From Candidatus Cloacimonadota bacterium (GTDB lineage: Bacteria; Cloacimonadota; Cloacimonadia; Cloacimonadales; JAIOQZ01), in assembly GCA_021108395.1 (NCBI GenBank), contig JAIOQZ010000039.1, forward strand, positions 1 to 64,000: a DNA stretch of 64,000 nucleotides. The letters are read 5' to 3'. Shown in pieces: positions 1 through 7,944 of the stretch. Position numbers and translations under genes: made by a program. The first letter of the stretch is position 1. Each line of letters opens with the position of its first letter. A model generated the notes under the pieces. The model searched no databases and had not been told where the DNA came from. It worked only from the letters and a program-made list of their open reading frames with translations.

Positions 1-65
1 ACCTGACAGGAATCACGCAACTCTGTTGCCAATGAACAAAAATAACTGGATTCTATTATAAAATC

Positions 66-548
66 TCAGTCGAGAACGCGGGAGATGAAGGTGTAGGTTT
101 CGGGAATGTCGGCGAACAACCAGCGGTAGTCGGCATTAGGGTCGATGGATGGCAATCGCTGGCGCAGGCGGCGGTCCACCCGTGTTTCGCCCCAGTTGTA
201 GGCGGCCAGCATCAGGCTGGTGTTATCGCTGTATTTGTTGACCAGATAGCGGGTGTAGGCTGCAGAAATGGCGAGATTGACCGGCGGAAAAAACAGCAGG
301 AACTTCGGGCAGAACTTGCAAACATAACGAGAGGTGCCCGGCAAAACCTGTCCAAGCCCAACAGCGCCCACAGAAGAGACGACGAACGGGCGAAAGGAAC
401 TCTCGGCGGCAATCTGGCGATAGTAGATGTCTGGATGCAGACCGTAGGTAATGGCGGTGAGCAACGTCATCAGGCGCAACGACAGCGGATTGAACAACAG
501 CATTAGCGCCAGGGCGATGTGTAGTATATTGCGCAGCCAGCTTGCCAT
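66..548 (-). CDS. Small membrane-anchored lytic transglycosylase (SLT domain)
   Basis: The protein probably cleaves peptidoglycan glycan strands in the periplasm. It has 160 residues. An N-terminal hydrophobic segment (about residues 8-33) acts as signal or anchor and is followed by an SLT/goose-lysozyme-like fold. The catalytic Glu lies in the AAESSF motif. The downstream GAVGLGQVLPGT block and the AAYNWGETRV block are typical of family 1 lytic transglycosylases. The domain is short, with little beyond the catalytic core. It lies 6 bases downstream of the TPR gene on the same strand, so the two are probably one transcript. The family is assigned from motifs; the cellular role is inferred. 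Confidence 0.8.
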   Translation of the reverse strand: MASWLRNILHIALALMLLFNPLSLRLMTLLTAITYGLHPDIYYRQIAAESSFRPFVVSSVGAVGLGQVLPGTSRYVCKFCPKFLLFFPPVNLAISAAYTRYLVNKYSDNTSLMLAAYNWGETRVDRRLRQRLPSIDPNADYRWLFADIPETYTFISRVLD

Positions 549-554
549 CAGCGC

Positions 555-1205
555 CTATGCCTTTATTTTGCGTCGCAGCCAGGAGAGATTCTCGCGGTAA
601 CGTTCGTTGTCAGGCTCGATGGCCACCGCTTTCTCGAAGAACGGGCATGCCTCCGCGGGTGATTGCCCCAGCAGCAGCATAAGCGAGCCGACATTGTTGG
701 CCACCAGCGCGTTGTTCTGGTCCATCTCGAACGCTTCCTGCATCTTTTCCAGCGCCTCGCGGTGTTTTTTGGCTTCGAGCAGCCGCTGCGCCTCGATGAA
801 GAACTCGCGTGAGATAACATGACGGTCGCGGCGAATGGGGTCTCGCACCAGATCTAGATAGTCGATATATCGCCTGCTGCCCTGCCGCAGCTTCGCCAGC
901 CGCACGAAAGTGGCTTCGGCTTCATCCCAGCGACGCAGCATCAGACAGCAATCGGCTTGCGCCAGCATCACCACCTCACGGCCAGGCTTCTGCGCTGCCA
1001 CTTTGTCCAGATAACCCAGAGCTTCCTCGTAGCGTCCCAACCCCAGTAAAGCCAGAGCCAGGTGGAAGGTGTCTTCGGGTTCGTTCTGCAACAGTAGCGC
1101 CTTCTGGAAACAGCGCAAGGCCGCGTCGGTTTTTCCGCGACCCAGCATGCGCTGTCCGCGCCGCTGCCAGTAACGATGTTGCATCGTGCCAATAATATTC
1201 ATCAT
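555..1205 (-). CDS. Tetratricopeptide-repeat protein
   Basis: This 216-residue soluble protein is built of TPR-like helical pairs. Repeat signatures such as ALRCFQKALLLQ, RYEEALGYLDKV, and a C-terminal NNVGSLMLLLG..AEACPFFEKAVAIEPDN block are visible. No signal peptide is obvious, so it is probably cytoplasmic. TPR proteins hold partners together, and the partner is unknown here. Two adjacent ATG codons (1205 and 1202) could start it, and neither has a strong ribosome site. It sits directly upstream of the transglycosylase gene, which suggests a role in cell-wall work, but that is inference. Confidence 0.7.
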   Translation of the reverse strand: MMNIIGTMQHRYWQRRGQRMLGRGKTDAALRCFQKALLLQNEPEDTFHLALALLGLGRYEEALGYLDKVAAQKPGREVVMLAQADCCLMLRRWDEAEATFVRLAKLRQGSRRYIDYLDLVRDPIRRDRHVISREFFIEAQRLLEAKKHREALEKMQEAFEMDQNNALVANNVGSLMLLLGQSPAEACPFFEKAVAIEPDNERYRENLSWLRRKIKA

Positions 1206-1341
1206 GGATGCAAAATTGCTCAGGCGGTTGTTTTGGGCAATCTTTTTTACTTCATATATCAGGGTAGAACTAGTTTGATGCTGACTGTCGCTTTTATCGG
1301 GGAGCTACCTTGCAGTCCAATATTCAAGTCGAGGTTTGATG

Positions 1342-1383
1342 CCCCCCCCCCAAAAAAAACAGGGCTATCGTACGATAGCCCTG
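1342..1383 (-). terminator. Rho-independent terminator next to a C10-A8 tract
   Basis: A perfect 24-base palindrome (1360-1383, arms GGGCTATC and GATAGCCC) is followed on the minus strand by eight T and then ten G. It ends transcription of the minus-strand lipoprotein gene that stops at 1400. The rest of 1206-1341 shows no gene. Confidence 0.8.
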
Positions 1384-1399
1384 AGACAAATGAGTTGAG

Positions 1400-1690
1400 T
1401 TATTTGGTAACTTCAACTGAACGGCAAGAGATTGTGATTGCACTGGTAAAGCAAGTAATCAGTCCATCCACAAAAGTCTGCTCTGTTGTGATGGTGTAGT
1501 CAGTTGCACCGGACGCCATTGCGTTAGTGTCAACTTCATTGAGTTCTACCAGTCCAAAAATGGCATACCATTGACGGGCTATCTGCACGTCGGAGCCTTG
1601 TCCACCGGTACCCACAATGTGGGTATGGGTTGAACATGCAACCATACCGAGTAATGCCGCTGCCATTAGAATGATGAGTGCTTTTCTCAT
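1400..1690 (-). CDS. Small Bor-like lipoprotein
   Basis: This 96-residue protein has a signal peptide ending in a lipobox (GMVAC, Cys at about residue 19), so it should be a lipid-anchored envelope protein. The mature part, with a histidine-containing start, a central AIFGLVEL stretch and the TTEQTFVDGL motif before a short hydrophobic end, resembles the Bor/Iss lipoprotein family known from phage lambda and serum-resistance loci. Similarity is judged by eye over about 60 residues. It has its own terminator and lies 20 bases from the next lipoprotein gene upstream on the same strand. Its function in this organism is unknown. Confidence 0.6.
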   Translation of the reverse strand: MRKALIILMAAALLGMVACSTHTHIVGTGGQGSDVQIARQWYAIFGLVELNEVDTNAMASGATDYTITTEQTFVDGLITCFTSAITISCRSVEVTK

Positions 1691-1710
1691 ACCTCTTCTC
1701 CTCTTTCTGT

Positions 1711-2235
1711 TTATTGTTGAAGCAATATTGAAGCAATACTGCTTTCAATCTTCCGGATTTCCTGTTCGTATATCGACTTGTCGAGTGTATAAGTTACTTC
1801 ACAAGCTTTGTCCTGGGCATTGGCAACCAAGAGCTTAAACGTAATTGCCGTGCCCTGGTCCATTACAATCTGATGGAATATCAAATTGTTGAAATGAAAT
1901 ATGTCGTAATCAAGACTTATCGGATTCTGTTCTTGAAGCGCCGCCTTTATTTCTAAAGCTCTTTCGTCCGGGTTACCAAAGCTTTGAGTGATATGCATCA
2001 TCGCTTTGTTGTCCTGGCTGACGTATATTGCCAAAGTTGAGTCCCCAAAGGCGCTTAACTTGAGAGAATCACTCATTGCACGCCAGTCTTTGGGGATTTG
2101 CATCTGTGCACTTGCCACATAAACAGTATCTGAAACTAACTGGGGGTTGTACTGCATGTTCAGCTCATTGACAACAGAAGGCGAACAGCCGACCAACAAT
2201 ATGATGATTGAAACCAATAGCGTCATCTTATTCAC
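1711..2235 (-). CDS. Hypothetical lipoprotein
   Basis: The product has 174 residues with a clear type II signal peptide (hydrophobic residues 4-15, lipobox LLVGC, Cys about 17). The mature region contains MQIPKDWRAMSDS followed by alternating hydrophobic strands (IFHFNNLIFHQIVM, TFKLLVANAQDKACEVTYTL). This resembles small periplasmic proteins of the PsbP/DcrB-like or DUF1795 type, but I cannot assign a family firmly. The gene is less GC-rich than the rnf genes. It probably forms a unit with the Bor-like gene 20 bases downstream. Confidence 0.6.
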   Translation of the reverse strand: MNKMTLLVSIIILLVGCSPSVVNELNMQYNPQLVSDTVYVASAQMQIPKDWRAMSDSLKLSAFGDSTLAIYVSQDNKAMMHITQSFGNPDERALEIKAALQEQNPISLDYDIFHFNNLIFHQIVMDQGTAITFKLLVANAQDKACEVTYTLDKSIYEQEIRKIESSIASILLQQ

Positions 2236-2537
2236 AAGTTTTCCTTAAACACAATTTTATTACAAGTTAATGCCTGCATTATTGAAAGTCAAGCTTTTTT
2301 CAATAAATGTTTGCTGAATTTACCCCTTGTATCATTTTCGGTTTTCATAAGTTGATTTGTTGCACACAGACTGTCTGCATGATTATTCTTGGTTTCGACC
2401 CGTAATTATTGAATTGGAAATGCCTGCCGGTATTATTCCTTTGACAAACCCCGCTAACTGTTAATTCATGGCTACTGTCCAATCGAACAGTGTAAATCAT
2501 GCTTTTTGCAGTATAGAGTAAACGAAAGGGAGAGACA
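2236..2537. other. Intergenic region between a lipoprotein gene and the rnf operon
   Basis: No gene is visible in these 302 bases. The stretch contains TTGACA at 2441-2446 without a good -10 box, and a short dyad ACTGT(8)ACAGT at 2474-2491, about 47 bases before rnfC, which could bind a regulator. Both are weak signals. Confidence 0.4.
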
Positions 2538-3881
2538 ATGAAGACCTTTCCTGGCGGCGTACATCCGCACGACTTCAAGCATTTTTCCAAGCAGGCAGGT
2601 ATCGAGACGCCTCCATTGCCCGGCAAGGTGGCCATTCCGCTTTCTCAGCACATCGGCGCTCCGGCGAAGCCCGTCGTCAAGAAGGGCGATGAAGTGCTGG
2701 CCGGCCAGCTCATCGCCGAAGCGGGCGGGTTCGTCTCGATTCCCATGCACGCCAGCATCAGTGGCAAGGTGACCCGCATCGGCCCGTTCGCTCATCCAGG
2801 CGGGGCGATATTACCGGCCATTGAGATCACCGGCGACGGCGAGGATAACTGGGTTGACCTGCCCGAAGACCCCGACTGGCAGAGCCTCGACGCGGCAGAA
2901 ATCAAGAAGCGCATCGCGGCGGCGGGCGTGTGCGGCATGGGCGGCGCTGGCTTCCCCACACACGTCAAGCTGTCTCCGCCCGCAGACAAACCCATCGACA
3001 CGGTCATCCTCAACGGCGTCGAGTGCGAGCCGTACCTCACCTCCGACTACCGCGTCATGCTCGAACGCAGCGAGGACATCCTGGCCGGACTGCGGCTCAT
3101 TATGAAGGCGCTGGACGCCAAGCGCGGCTACATCGGCATCGAGGCCAACAAGCCGGACGCCATCAAACAGATGCGTACGCTGGTGAAAAGCGAGCCGAAC
3201 ATCAAAGTGGTCGGTCTCAAGCTGAAGTACCCACAGGGCGCCGAAAAGCAGCTCATCTATGCCTGCACCAAGCGCAAGGTGCCCAACAAGGGCGGCCTGC
3301 CAATGGCGGTGGGCGTGGTGGTGCAGAACGTGGGCACGGCTGTGGCTGTGTATGAGGCTGTTCGCTGGCGCAAGCCGCTGGTGCAGCGCGTCATCACGGT
3401 CACCGGCAGCGTGGTGAAGACCCCGAAAAATTTCAACGCCCGTGTGGGTACGCTATACAGCCATCTGCTCGAACACGCAGGCGGCGCTACCGCCGACATC
3501 GGCAAGGTAATCTCCGGCGGGCCGATGATGGGATTCGCCATCTCCACGCTCGATACGCCCATGGCCAAGACCAGCTCGGGCATCGTCATCATGGGCATCA
3601 AGGAAGCGCAGAAGGATACCGAATACACCTGCCTGCGCTGTGGCCGCTGCGTCGATATTTGTCCGCTCAACCTCGTTCCCTCGATGATCGCCCGTAACGT
3701 GCGCTATGAAGACTGGGACGCCGCCGACAAGGCAGGCTGCATGGACTGCATGAAGTGCGGAGGTTGCGCCTACGTCTGCCCGTCGCATATCAAGCTCATC
3801 CAGTGGATCGACATCGGCAAGAACAAGATTGGCCAGTTGCGGCGAGAAGCCGCCGACAAGACAAAAGAAAAGCAAGGATAG
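2538..3881 (+). CDS. rnfC: Rnf complex subunit RnfC
   Basis: This is the peripheral NADH-side subunit of the ion-translocating ferredoxin:NAD+ oxidoreductase, 447 residues long. The N-terminal part carries the biotinyl-lipoyl-like segment, then the glycine-rich GMGGAGFPTH nucleotide/FMN-type motif (about residue 132). Two 4Fe-4S binding motifs follow near the C-terminus, CLRCGRCVDICP and CMDCMKCGGCAYVCP. The ATG follows a good ribosome site (GGGAGAGAC). It is the first gene of rnfCDGEAB, the gene order used by clostridia. The complex couples electron flow between reduced ferredoxin and NAD to Na+ or H+ transport, fitting an anaerobe. Confidence 0.97.
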   Translation: MKTFPGGVHPHDFKHFSKQAGIETPPLPGKVAIPLSQHIGAPAKPVVKKGDEVLAGQLIAEAGGFVSIPMHASISGKVTRIGPFAHPGGAILPAIEITGDGEDNWVDLPEDPDWQSLDAAEIKKRIAAAGVCGMGGAGFPTHVKLSPPADKPIDTVILNGVECEPYLTSDYRVMLERSEDILAGLRLIMKALDAKRGYIGIEANKPDAIKQMRTLVKSEPNIKVVGLKLKYPQGAEKQLIYACTKRKVPNKGGLPMAVGVVVQNVGTAVAVYEAVRWRKPLVQRVITVTGSVVKTPKNFNARVGTLYSHLLEHAGGATADIGKVISGGPMMGFAISTLDTPMAKTSSGIVIMGIKEAQKDTEYTCLRCGRCVDICPLNLVPSMIARNVRYEDWDAADKAGCMDCMKCGGCAYVCPSHIKLIQWIDIGKNKIGQLRREAADKTKEKQG

Positions 3882-3894
3882 ATCGGGAGGTTTC

Positions 3895-4947
3895 ATGAGA
3901 AATACCTTCGCGGTATCGGCGTCTCCCCACCTGCACGACAAGGCCGGCGTGGCCTCTGTCATGTGGCAGGTGGCCATTGCATTGACGCCGGCCCTGATTG
4001 TCAGCGTTGTCCTCTTTGGCTACAGAGCGCTGACGCTCACGATGTTAGGCATCGTGGCGGCTGTGATTACCGAAGCCCTCATACAAAAGCTGCGCCGCGT
4101 CGAGGTATGCATCACCGACGGCTCGGCTGTGGTTACGGGAATGTTAGTGGCGTTCAATCTCAACGTCGCCTCGCCCTGGTGGCTGCCTGTGGTCGGCTCG
4201 GTGTTCGCTATCGCCATCGGCAAGCAGGTCTTCGGCGGCCTGGGCCACAACCCCATGAACCCCGCCCTGCTGGCGCGCGCGTTCATGGTCGCCAGTTGGC
4301 CTACACTGATGACAGCTGGGTTCACGCCCACCAAGTTCGGCAGCATCAACGGACTGTCCGAGGCGGTGAAGGCGCAACTGCCCGACGCTATCACCGGCGC
4401 CACGCCACTGACGGTCGCCAAAGCCCTGCGCGACACCACCCAGGTGTCTCACGACGTGGCTGTGAACGTCATCAACAACCTGGCCGACGCCAACGTCATC
4501 AGCGACCTCTTCTGGGGCAACGTGGGCGGCGTGTTTGGCGAGGTATCGGCGGCGGCGCTGTTGCTGGGAGCGGCCTGGCTGGCCTATAAGCACATCATCG
4601 GCTGGCGCATCCCCATCAGCTACATCGGCACGGTGTTCGTGCTGGTGTGGGCGTTCGGCGGCGTTGACGGAATGTTCTCGGCCAGCGTGTTCCTGCCGCT
4701 TTTCCACATATTCGCCGGCGGACTCATCCTCGGCGCATTCTTCATGGCCACCGACATGGTCACATCGCCCGTCACAAAAAACGGGCGCATCTGGTTCGGC
4801 ATCGGCTGCGGGTTACTCACGGTGGTCATTCGCCTCGTGGGAGGCTATCCAGAGGGTGTCAGCTACTCGATATTGCTGATGAACATCTTTGTTCCGCTCA
4901 TAGACCGCTGGACGATGCCCAAACCGTTCGGGGAGGTGAAGGCATGA
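3895..4947 (+). CDS. rnfD: Rnf complex membrane subunit RnfD
   Basis: The product is a polytopic membrane subunit of 350 residues in the NqrB/RnfD family, with about nine or ten hydrophobic segments. The ITGATPLT motif (about residues 166-173) carries the threonine that covalently binds FMN through a phosphoester bond in this family. The start at 3895 is chosen because it follows the ribosome site GGGAGG and yields MRNTFAVSASPH; an in-frame start 22 codons earlier would lie inside rnfC. The stop overlaps the rnfG start by four bases. Confidence 0.95.
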   Translation: MRNTFAVSASPHLHDKAGVASVMWQVAIALTPALIVSVVLFGYRALTLTMLGIVAAVITEALIQKLRRVEVCITDGSAVVTGMLVAFNLNVASPWWLPVVGSVFAIAIGKQVFGGLGHNPMNPALLARAFMVASWPTLMTAGFTPTKFGSINGLSEAVKAQLPDAITGATPLTVAKALRDTTQVSHDVAVNVINNLADANVISDLFWGNVGGVFGEVSAAALLLGAAWLAYKHIIGWRIPISYIGTVFVLVWAFGGVDGMFSASVFLPLFHIFAGGLILGAFFMATDMVTSPVTKNGRIWFGIGCGLLTVVIRLVGGYPEGVSYSILLMNIFVPLIDRWTMPKPFGEVKA

Positions 4948-5645
4948 TGTACTATCTCAAGCTCGCCTTCGTGCTGCTCGTCATCGCCGGCCTTGCCAGC
5001 GCCACGCTTGCATATCTCAACGGCAAGACGCAGCCCATCATCGAAGCCAACAAGAAGCTGGCCGAATTGGCTGCCCGCGAGAAAGTGCTGCCAGGGGCCA
5101 GCGCCTTCGAGCGCGACTCTCTGGCCGTCGAGGGCGCTCAAGTGAGCGACAGCCTCGAACCGCTGCGTTTGCAGGACGACAGCGGCGGCGGCATGTTCTT
5201 CTATTACCGCGCCTACGACAAAGACCACAATCTCGTCGGTTACATCTTCACCGCGCTGGGCAAGGGCTACTCGAGCACTATCCAGACCATGTGCGGCGTC
5301 GTCTTTGCAGACGACGGCGCCCTCGAACTGAACGCCATCGAAATCCTCTATCAAGGCGAAACGCCCGGACTGGGCGCAAACGCCGTGAACGACAAGTTCC
5401 TGGGGCGCTTCAACGGCTTGAGCCAATTGCTCACCACGAGCCGACTCTATGTCGATAAAGACGGCGGCGACATCACTTCGATCACCGGCGCCACCATCAC
5501 CACGCGCGCCATCGTGAACTCGATACGCGAAGGCATGAACCATCTGCCCGCGCCGCCCGTCAGCGAGGAAACGCCTGAACCTATAATTGAATCGGCGCCT
5601 GTTGAACCGATAGCGCCTGTTGTACTGGAAGAGGAGGCCGCATGA
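4944..5645 (+). CDS. rnfG: Rnf complex subunit RnfG
   Basis: This flavoprotein subunit has 233 residues. It has one N-terminal membrane anchor (residues 4-24), then a periplasmic FMN-binding domain. The ITGATITT motif (about residues 180-187) contains the FMN-attaching threonine. The block YQGETPGLGA is conserved in RnfG/NqrC. The last 35 residues form a Pro/Glu-rich tail that looks unstructured and is not typical of the family. The first two codons are both ATG, and the start overlaps the rnfD stop (ATGA). Confidence 0.93.
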   Translation: MMYYLKLAFVLLVIAGLASATLAYLNGKTQPIIEANKKLAELAAREKVLPGASAFERDSLAVEGAQVSDSLEPLRLQDDSGGGMFFYYRAYDKDHNLVGYIFTALGKGYSSTIQTMCGVVFADDGALELNAIEILYQGETPGLGANAVNDKFLGRFNGLSQLLTTSRLYVDKDGGDITSITGATITTRAIVNSIREGMNHLPAPPVSEETPEPIIESAPVEPIAPVVLEEEAA

Positions 5646-6250
5646 CACTCCTGCAAGATTTTACCAAGGGCTTTATCAAAGAAAACCCGGTGTTCATCAT
5701 GGCGCTGGGCTTGTGCCCCGTTTTGGCCGTGACCACCAGCGTGGAGAACGCCATCGGCATGGGATTGGCCGCCACCTTCGTTCTGGTGGGCTCGAACTTC
5801 ATGATCTCGCTCATCAAGAAGCTGATTCCGGCCAAAGTGCGCATTCCGTGCTACATCGTTGTCATCGCCTCGTTCGTCACCGTCGTCGATATGAGCATGA
5901 ACGCCTTTCTGCCCGACTTGCATAAAAATCTGGGCTTGTTTATACCGCTCATCGTGGTCAACTGCGTCATTCTGGGGCGCGCCGAGGCCTTCGCCAACCG
6001 CAACAACCTCATCCGCTCCATCCTCGACGGTTTTGGTATGGGGCTTGGGTTCACCCTCGCGCTGGTAGTGCTGGGTGTCATCCGCGAGCTGCTGGGCGTG
6101 GGCACTTTGCTGGGATACAACATCCTGCCGCTGGGCTTTCGTGAAAGCCCGATGCTGGTGGCCATTCTCGCCCCGGGCGCATTCATCACCATGGGGCTTC
6201 TCATGGGACTGCTGAACATGCGGCGCAAGACCACCCAAGGAGCTGAGTGA
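5642..6250 (+). CDS. rnfE: Rnf complex membrane subunit RnfE
   Basis: This is an integral membrane subunit of 202 residues in the NqrD/RnfE family, with six predicted membrane segments. Recognisable blocks are NPVFIMALGLCP near the N-terminus, and NCVILGRAEAFA in the middle, which includes the conserved cysteine that may help bind the intramembrane iron-sulfur cluster. The start overlaps the rnfG stop by four bases and the stop overlaps the rnfA start, so translation is probably coupled. Confidence 0.95.
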   Translation: MTLLQDFTKGFIKENPVFIMALGLCPVLAVTTSVENAIGMGLAATFVLVGSNFMISLIKKLIPAKVRIPCYIVVIASFVTVVDMSMNAFLPDLHKNLGLFIPLIVVNCVILGRAEAFANRNNLIRSILDGFGMGLGFTLALVVLGVIRELLGVGTLLGYNILPLGFRESPMLVAILAPGAFITMGLLMGLLNMRRKTTQGAE

Positions 6251-6837
6251 TGCAATTTATGGGAAGCGTATTCGCACTCGCCATCACCGCGATATTCGTG
6301 CAGAACTTCGTGCTGTCGAGGTTCCTGGGTCTCTGCCCATACATCGGCGTCTCCAAGAAGCTCGACTCGGCCATTGGCATGGGCATGGCGGTTGTCTTTG
6401 TGATGACCCTGGCCAGCGCCATCAGCTGGCTCATCCAGACCTATCTGCTCAATCGCTTCGGACTGGGCTATCTGCAAACAATCGCCTTCATACTCACCAT
6501 CGCCGCCCTCGTGCAGTTCGTTGAGATGGTCATTCAGAAAACCGCTCCAGCGCTCTATAAATCGCTGGGTGTCTATCTGCCGCTCATCACCACCAACTGC
6601 GCCGTGCTCGGCGTTTCCATCCTCAACATCAGCGAAGGCTTCAACTTTCTGGGCGCCGTGCTCAACGGCCTCTTCGCCGGGCTCGGCTTCACCCTCGTGC
6701 TGGTGGCCATGGCCGGCATACGCGAGCGCCTCGAACAGGCCGAAGTGCCCCAGGCCATGAAAGGCATGCCCATCGCCTTCATCGTCGCCGGATGCATGGC
6801 GCTGGCTTTCCTCGGTTTCTCCGGCTTCAAAATCTGA
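6250..6837 (+). CDS. rnfA: Rnf complex membrane subunit RnfA
   Basis: The product is an integral membrane protein of 195 residues in the NqrE/RnfA family, paralogous to RnfE with inverted topology. It shows FVQNFVLSRFLGLCP near the N-terminus and ITTNCAVLGVSI in the middle, including the conserved cysteines. I prefer ATG 6250, which overlaps the rnfE stop in TGATG; GTG 6247 directly before it is also possible. It is followed after 13 bases by rnfB. Confidence 0.95.
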   Translation: MQFMGSVFALAITAIFVQNFVLSRFLGLCPYIGVSKKLDSAIGMGMAVVFVMTLASAISWLIQTYLLNRFGLGYLQTIAFILTIAALVQFVEMVIQKTAPALYKSLGVYLPLITTNCAVLGVSILNISEGFNFLGAVLNGLFAGLGFTLVLVAMAGIRERLEQAEVPQAMKGMPIAFIVAGCMALAFLGFSGFKI

Positions 6838-6850
6838 CAGGAGTGATGAT

Positions 6851-7843
6851 ATGAGCGCCATATTGATTCCCGTGGCCATCATCGGTGGACTGGGCCTCGC
6901 TTTCGGGTTCATCCTCGCTTTTGCCTCGCGTGTGTTCCACGTCGAAATCGACCCCAAAATCGAACAGATTATCGAAGCGCTGCCAGGCGCCAACTGCGGC
7001 GCTTGCGGCAGGCCGGGCTGCGCTGCCTATGCCGAGGCCATCGCGCTCGAAAACGAGGACATCACCAAGTGCGCGCCCGGTGGCGCCGACACCATCAAGG
7101 CAATCTGCGAGATTATGGGCATGAAGGCCGAGGCCAGAGAGCGCCGCGTGGCCGTTATCCACTGCCAGAGCGGTGGCAACGACAACACCCACCTGCGCTA
7201 TGACTACCAGGGCATCGCCACTTGCAAGGCCGCTGTGGAGTTGTCCAAAGGCCCCAATCTGTGCAACTACGGCTGCGTTTTCCATAATGACTGCATTACC
7301 GCCTGTCTGTTCGATGCTATCCACCTCGACGACAACGGCATGCGCGTCATCGACAAAGAGAAGTGCACTGCCTGTGGCGCCTGCGTGAAGGCCTGTCCGC
7401 GCAACCTCATCGAGCTGGTGGCAATCAGCCGCAAGGTTCACATTCTGTGCACCTCGCACGACAAGGGCAAGGAAGCAAAGATGCGTTGCGGCAACAACAC
7501 CGCCTGCATCAGTTGCGGACTGTGCGTGAAGAAATGCCCCGTCGGCGCTATCGAGATGCAGGATATGCTGGCCGTTATCGACTACGACAAGTGCATCAGT
7601 TGCGGCCTGTGCGCCACTGTCTGCCCCACGAAGGCCATCATCGACCCGCTGGCAGGCACTCGCGGCAAAGCCGTCATTCACGAGGAAGACTGCATCGGCT
7701 GCACCATCTGCGCCAAGAATTGCCCGGTTGACGCCATCAGCGGCGAACTGAAACAGCCGCACACCGTTGACCCAGACAAGTGCATCGGCTGTGAGATATG
7801 CGTGGAGAAATGCCCCAAGAAGTGCATCGAGATGCAACGATAA
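6851..7843 (+). CDS. rnfB: Rnf complex ferredoxin-like subunit RnfB
   Basis: This electron-entry subunit has 330 residues. An N-terminal membrane helix (residues 4-24) is followed by the RnfB cluster motif LPGANCGACGRPGC. A long polyferredoxin region comes next, with at least five CxxCxxCxxxCP motifs: CTACGACVKACP, CISCGLCVKKCP, CISCGLCATVCP, CIGCTICAKNCP and CIGCEICVEKCP. This is the long form of RnfB found in strict anaerobes; the proteobacterial form is shorter. It accepts electrons from reduced ferredoxin. It is the last gene of the operon, and a hairpin with a T-run follows. Confidence 0.96.
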   Translation: MSAILIPVAIIGGLGLAFGFILAFASRVFHVEIDPKIEQIIEALPGANCGACGRPGCAAYAEAIALENEDITKCAPGGADTIKAICEIMGMKAEARERRVAVIHCQSGGNDNTHLRYDYQGIATCKAAVELSKGPNLCNYGCVFHNDCITACLFDAIHLDDNGMRVIDKEKCTACGACVKACPRNLIELVAISRKVHILCTSHDKGKEAKMRCGNNTACISCGLCVKKCPVGAIEMQDMLAVIDYDKCISCGLCATVCPTKAIIDPLAGTRGKAVIHEEDCIGCTICAKNCPVDAISGELKQPHTVDPDKCIGCEICVEKCPKKCIEMQR

Positions 7844-7862
7844 GCCATTGCGATAGGAAGCC

Positions 7863-7882
7863 CCGGCAAGCCGGTTTTTTTT
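7863..7882 (+). terminator. Probable terminator of the rnf operon
   Basis: A short GC-rich hairpin (CCGG, loop CAAG, CCGG) is followed by eight T. The stem is only four or five pairs, so efficiency is uncertain, but the position 20 bases after the rnfB stop is right. Confidence 0.55.
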
Positions 7883-7944
7883 CATCTTGACATAGCATGT
7901 TTCAATGCTCTTAGTTGATTATAATACTCACCAGGGGGCAGGCC

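Noticed and set aside
2474-2491. ACTGT(8)ACAGT dyad as a defined operator of rnfC
   Set aside because: One short dyad without a second copy or known consensus is not enough; noted only in the intergenic entry.
5447-7885. Long open frames on the minus strand opposite rnfG, rnfE, rnfA and rnfB
   Set aside because: They are mirror images of GC-rich coding DNA, with His/Gly/Asp-rich composition and no recognisable motifs; the plus-strand Rnf proteins are certain.
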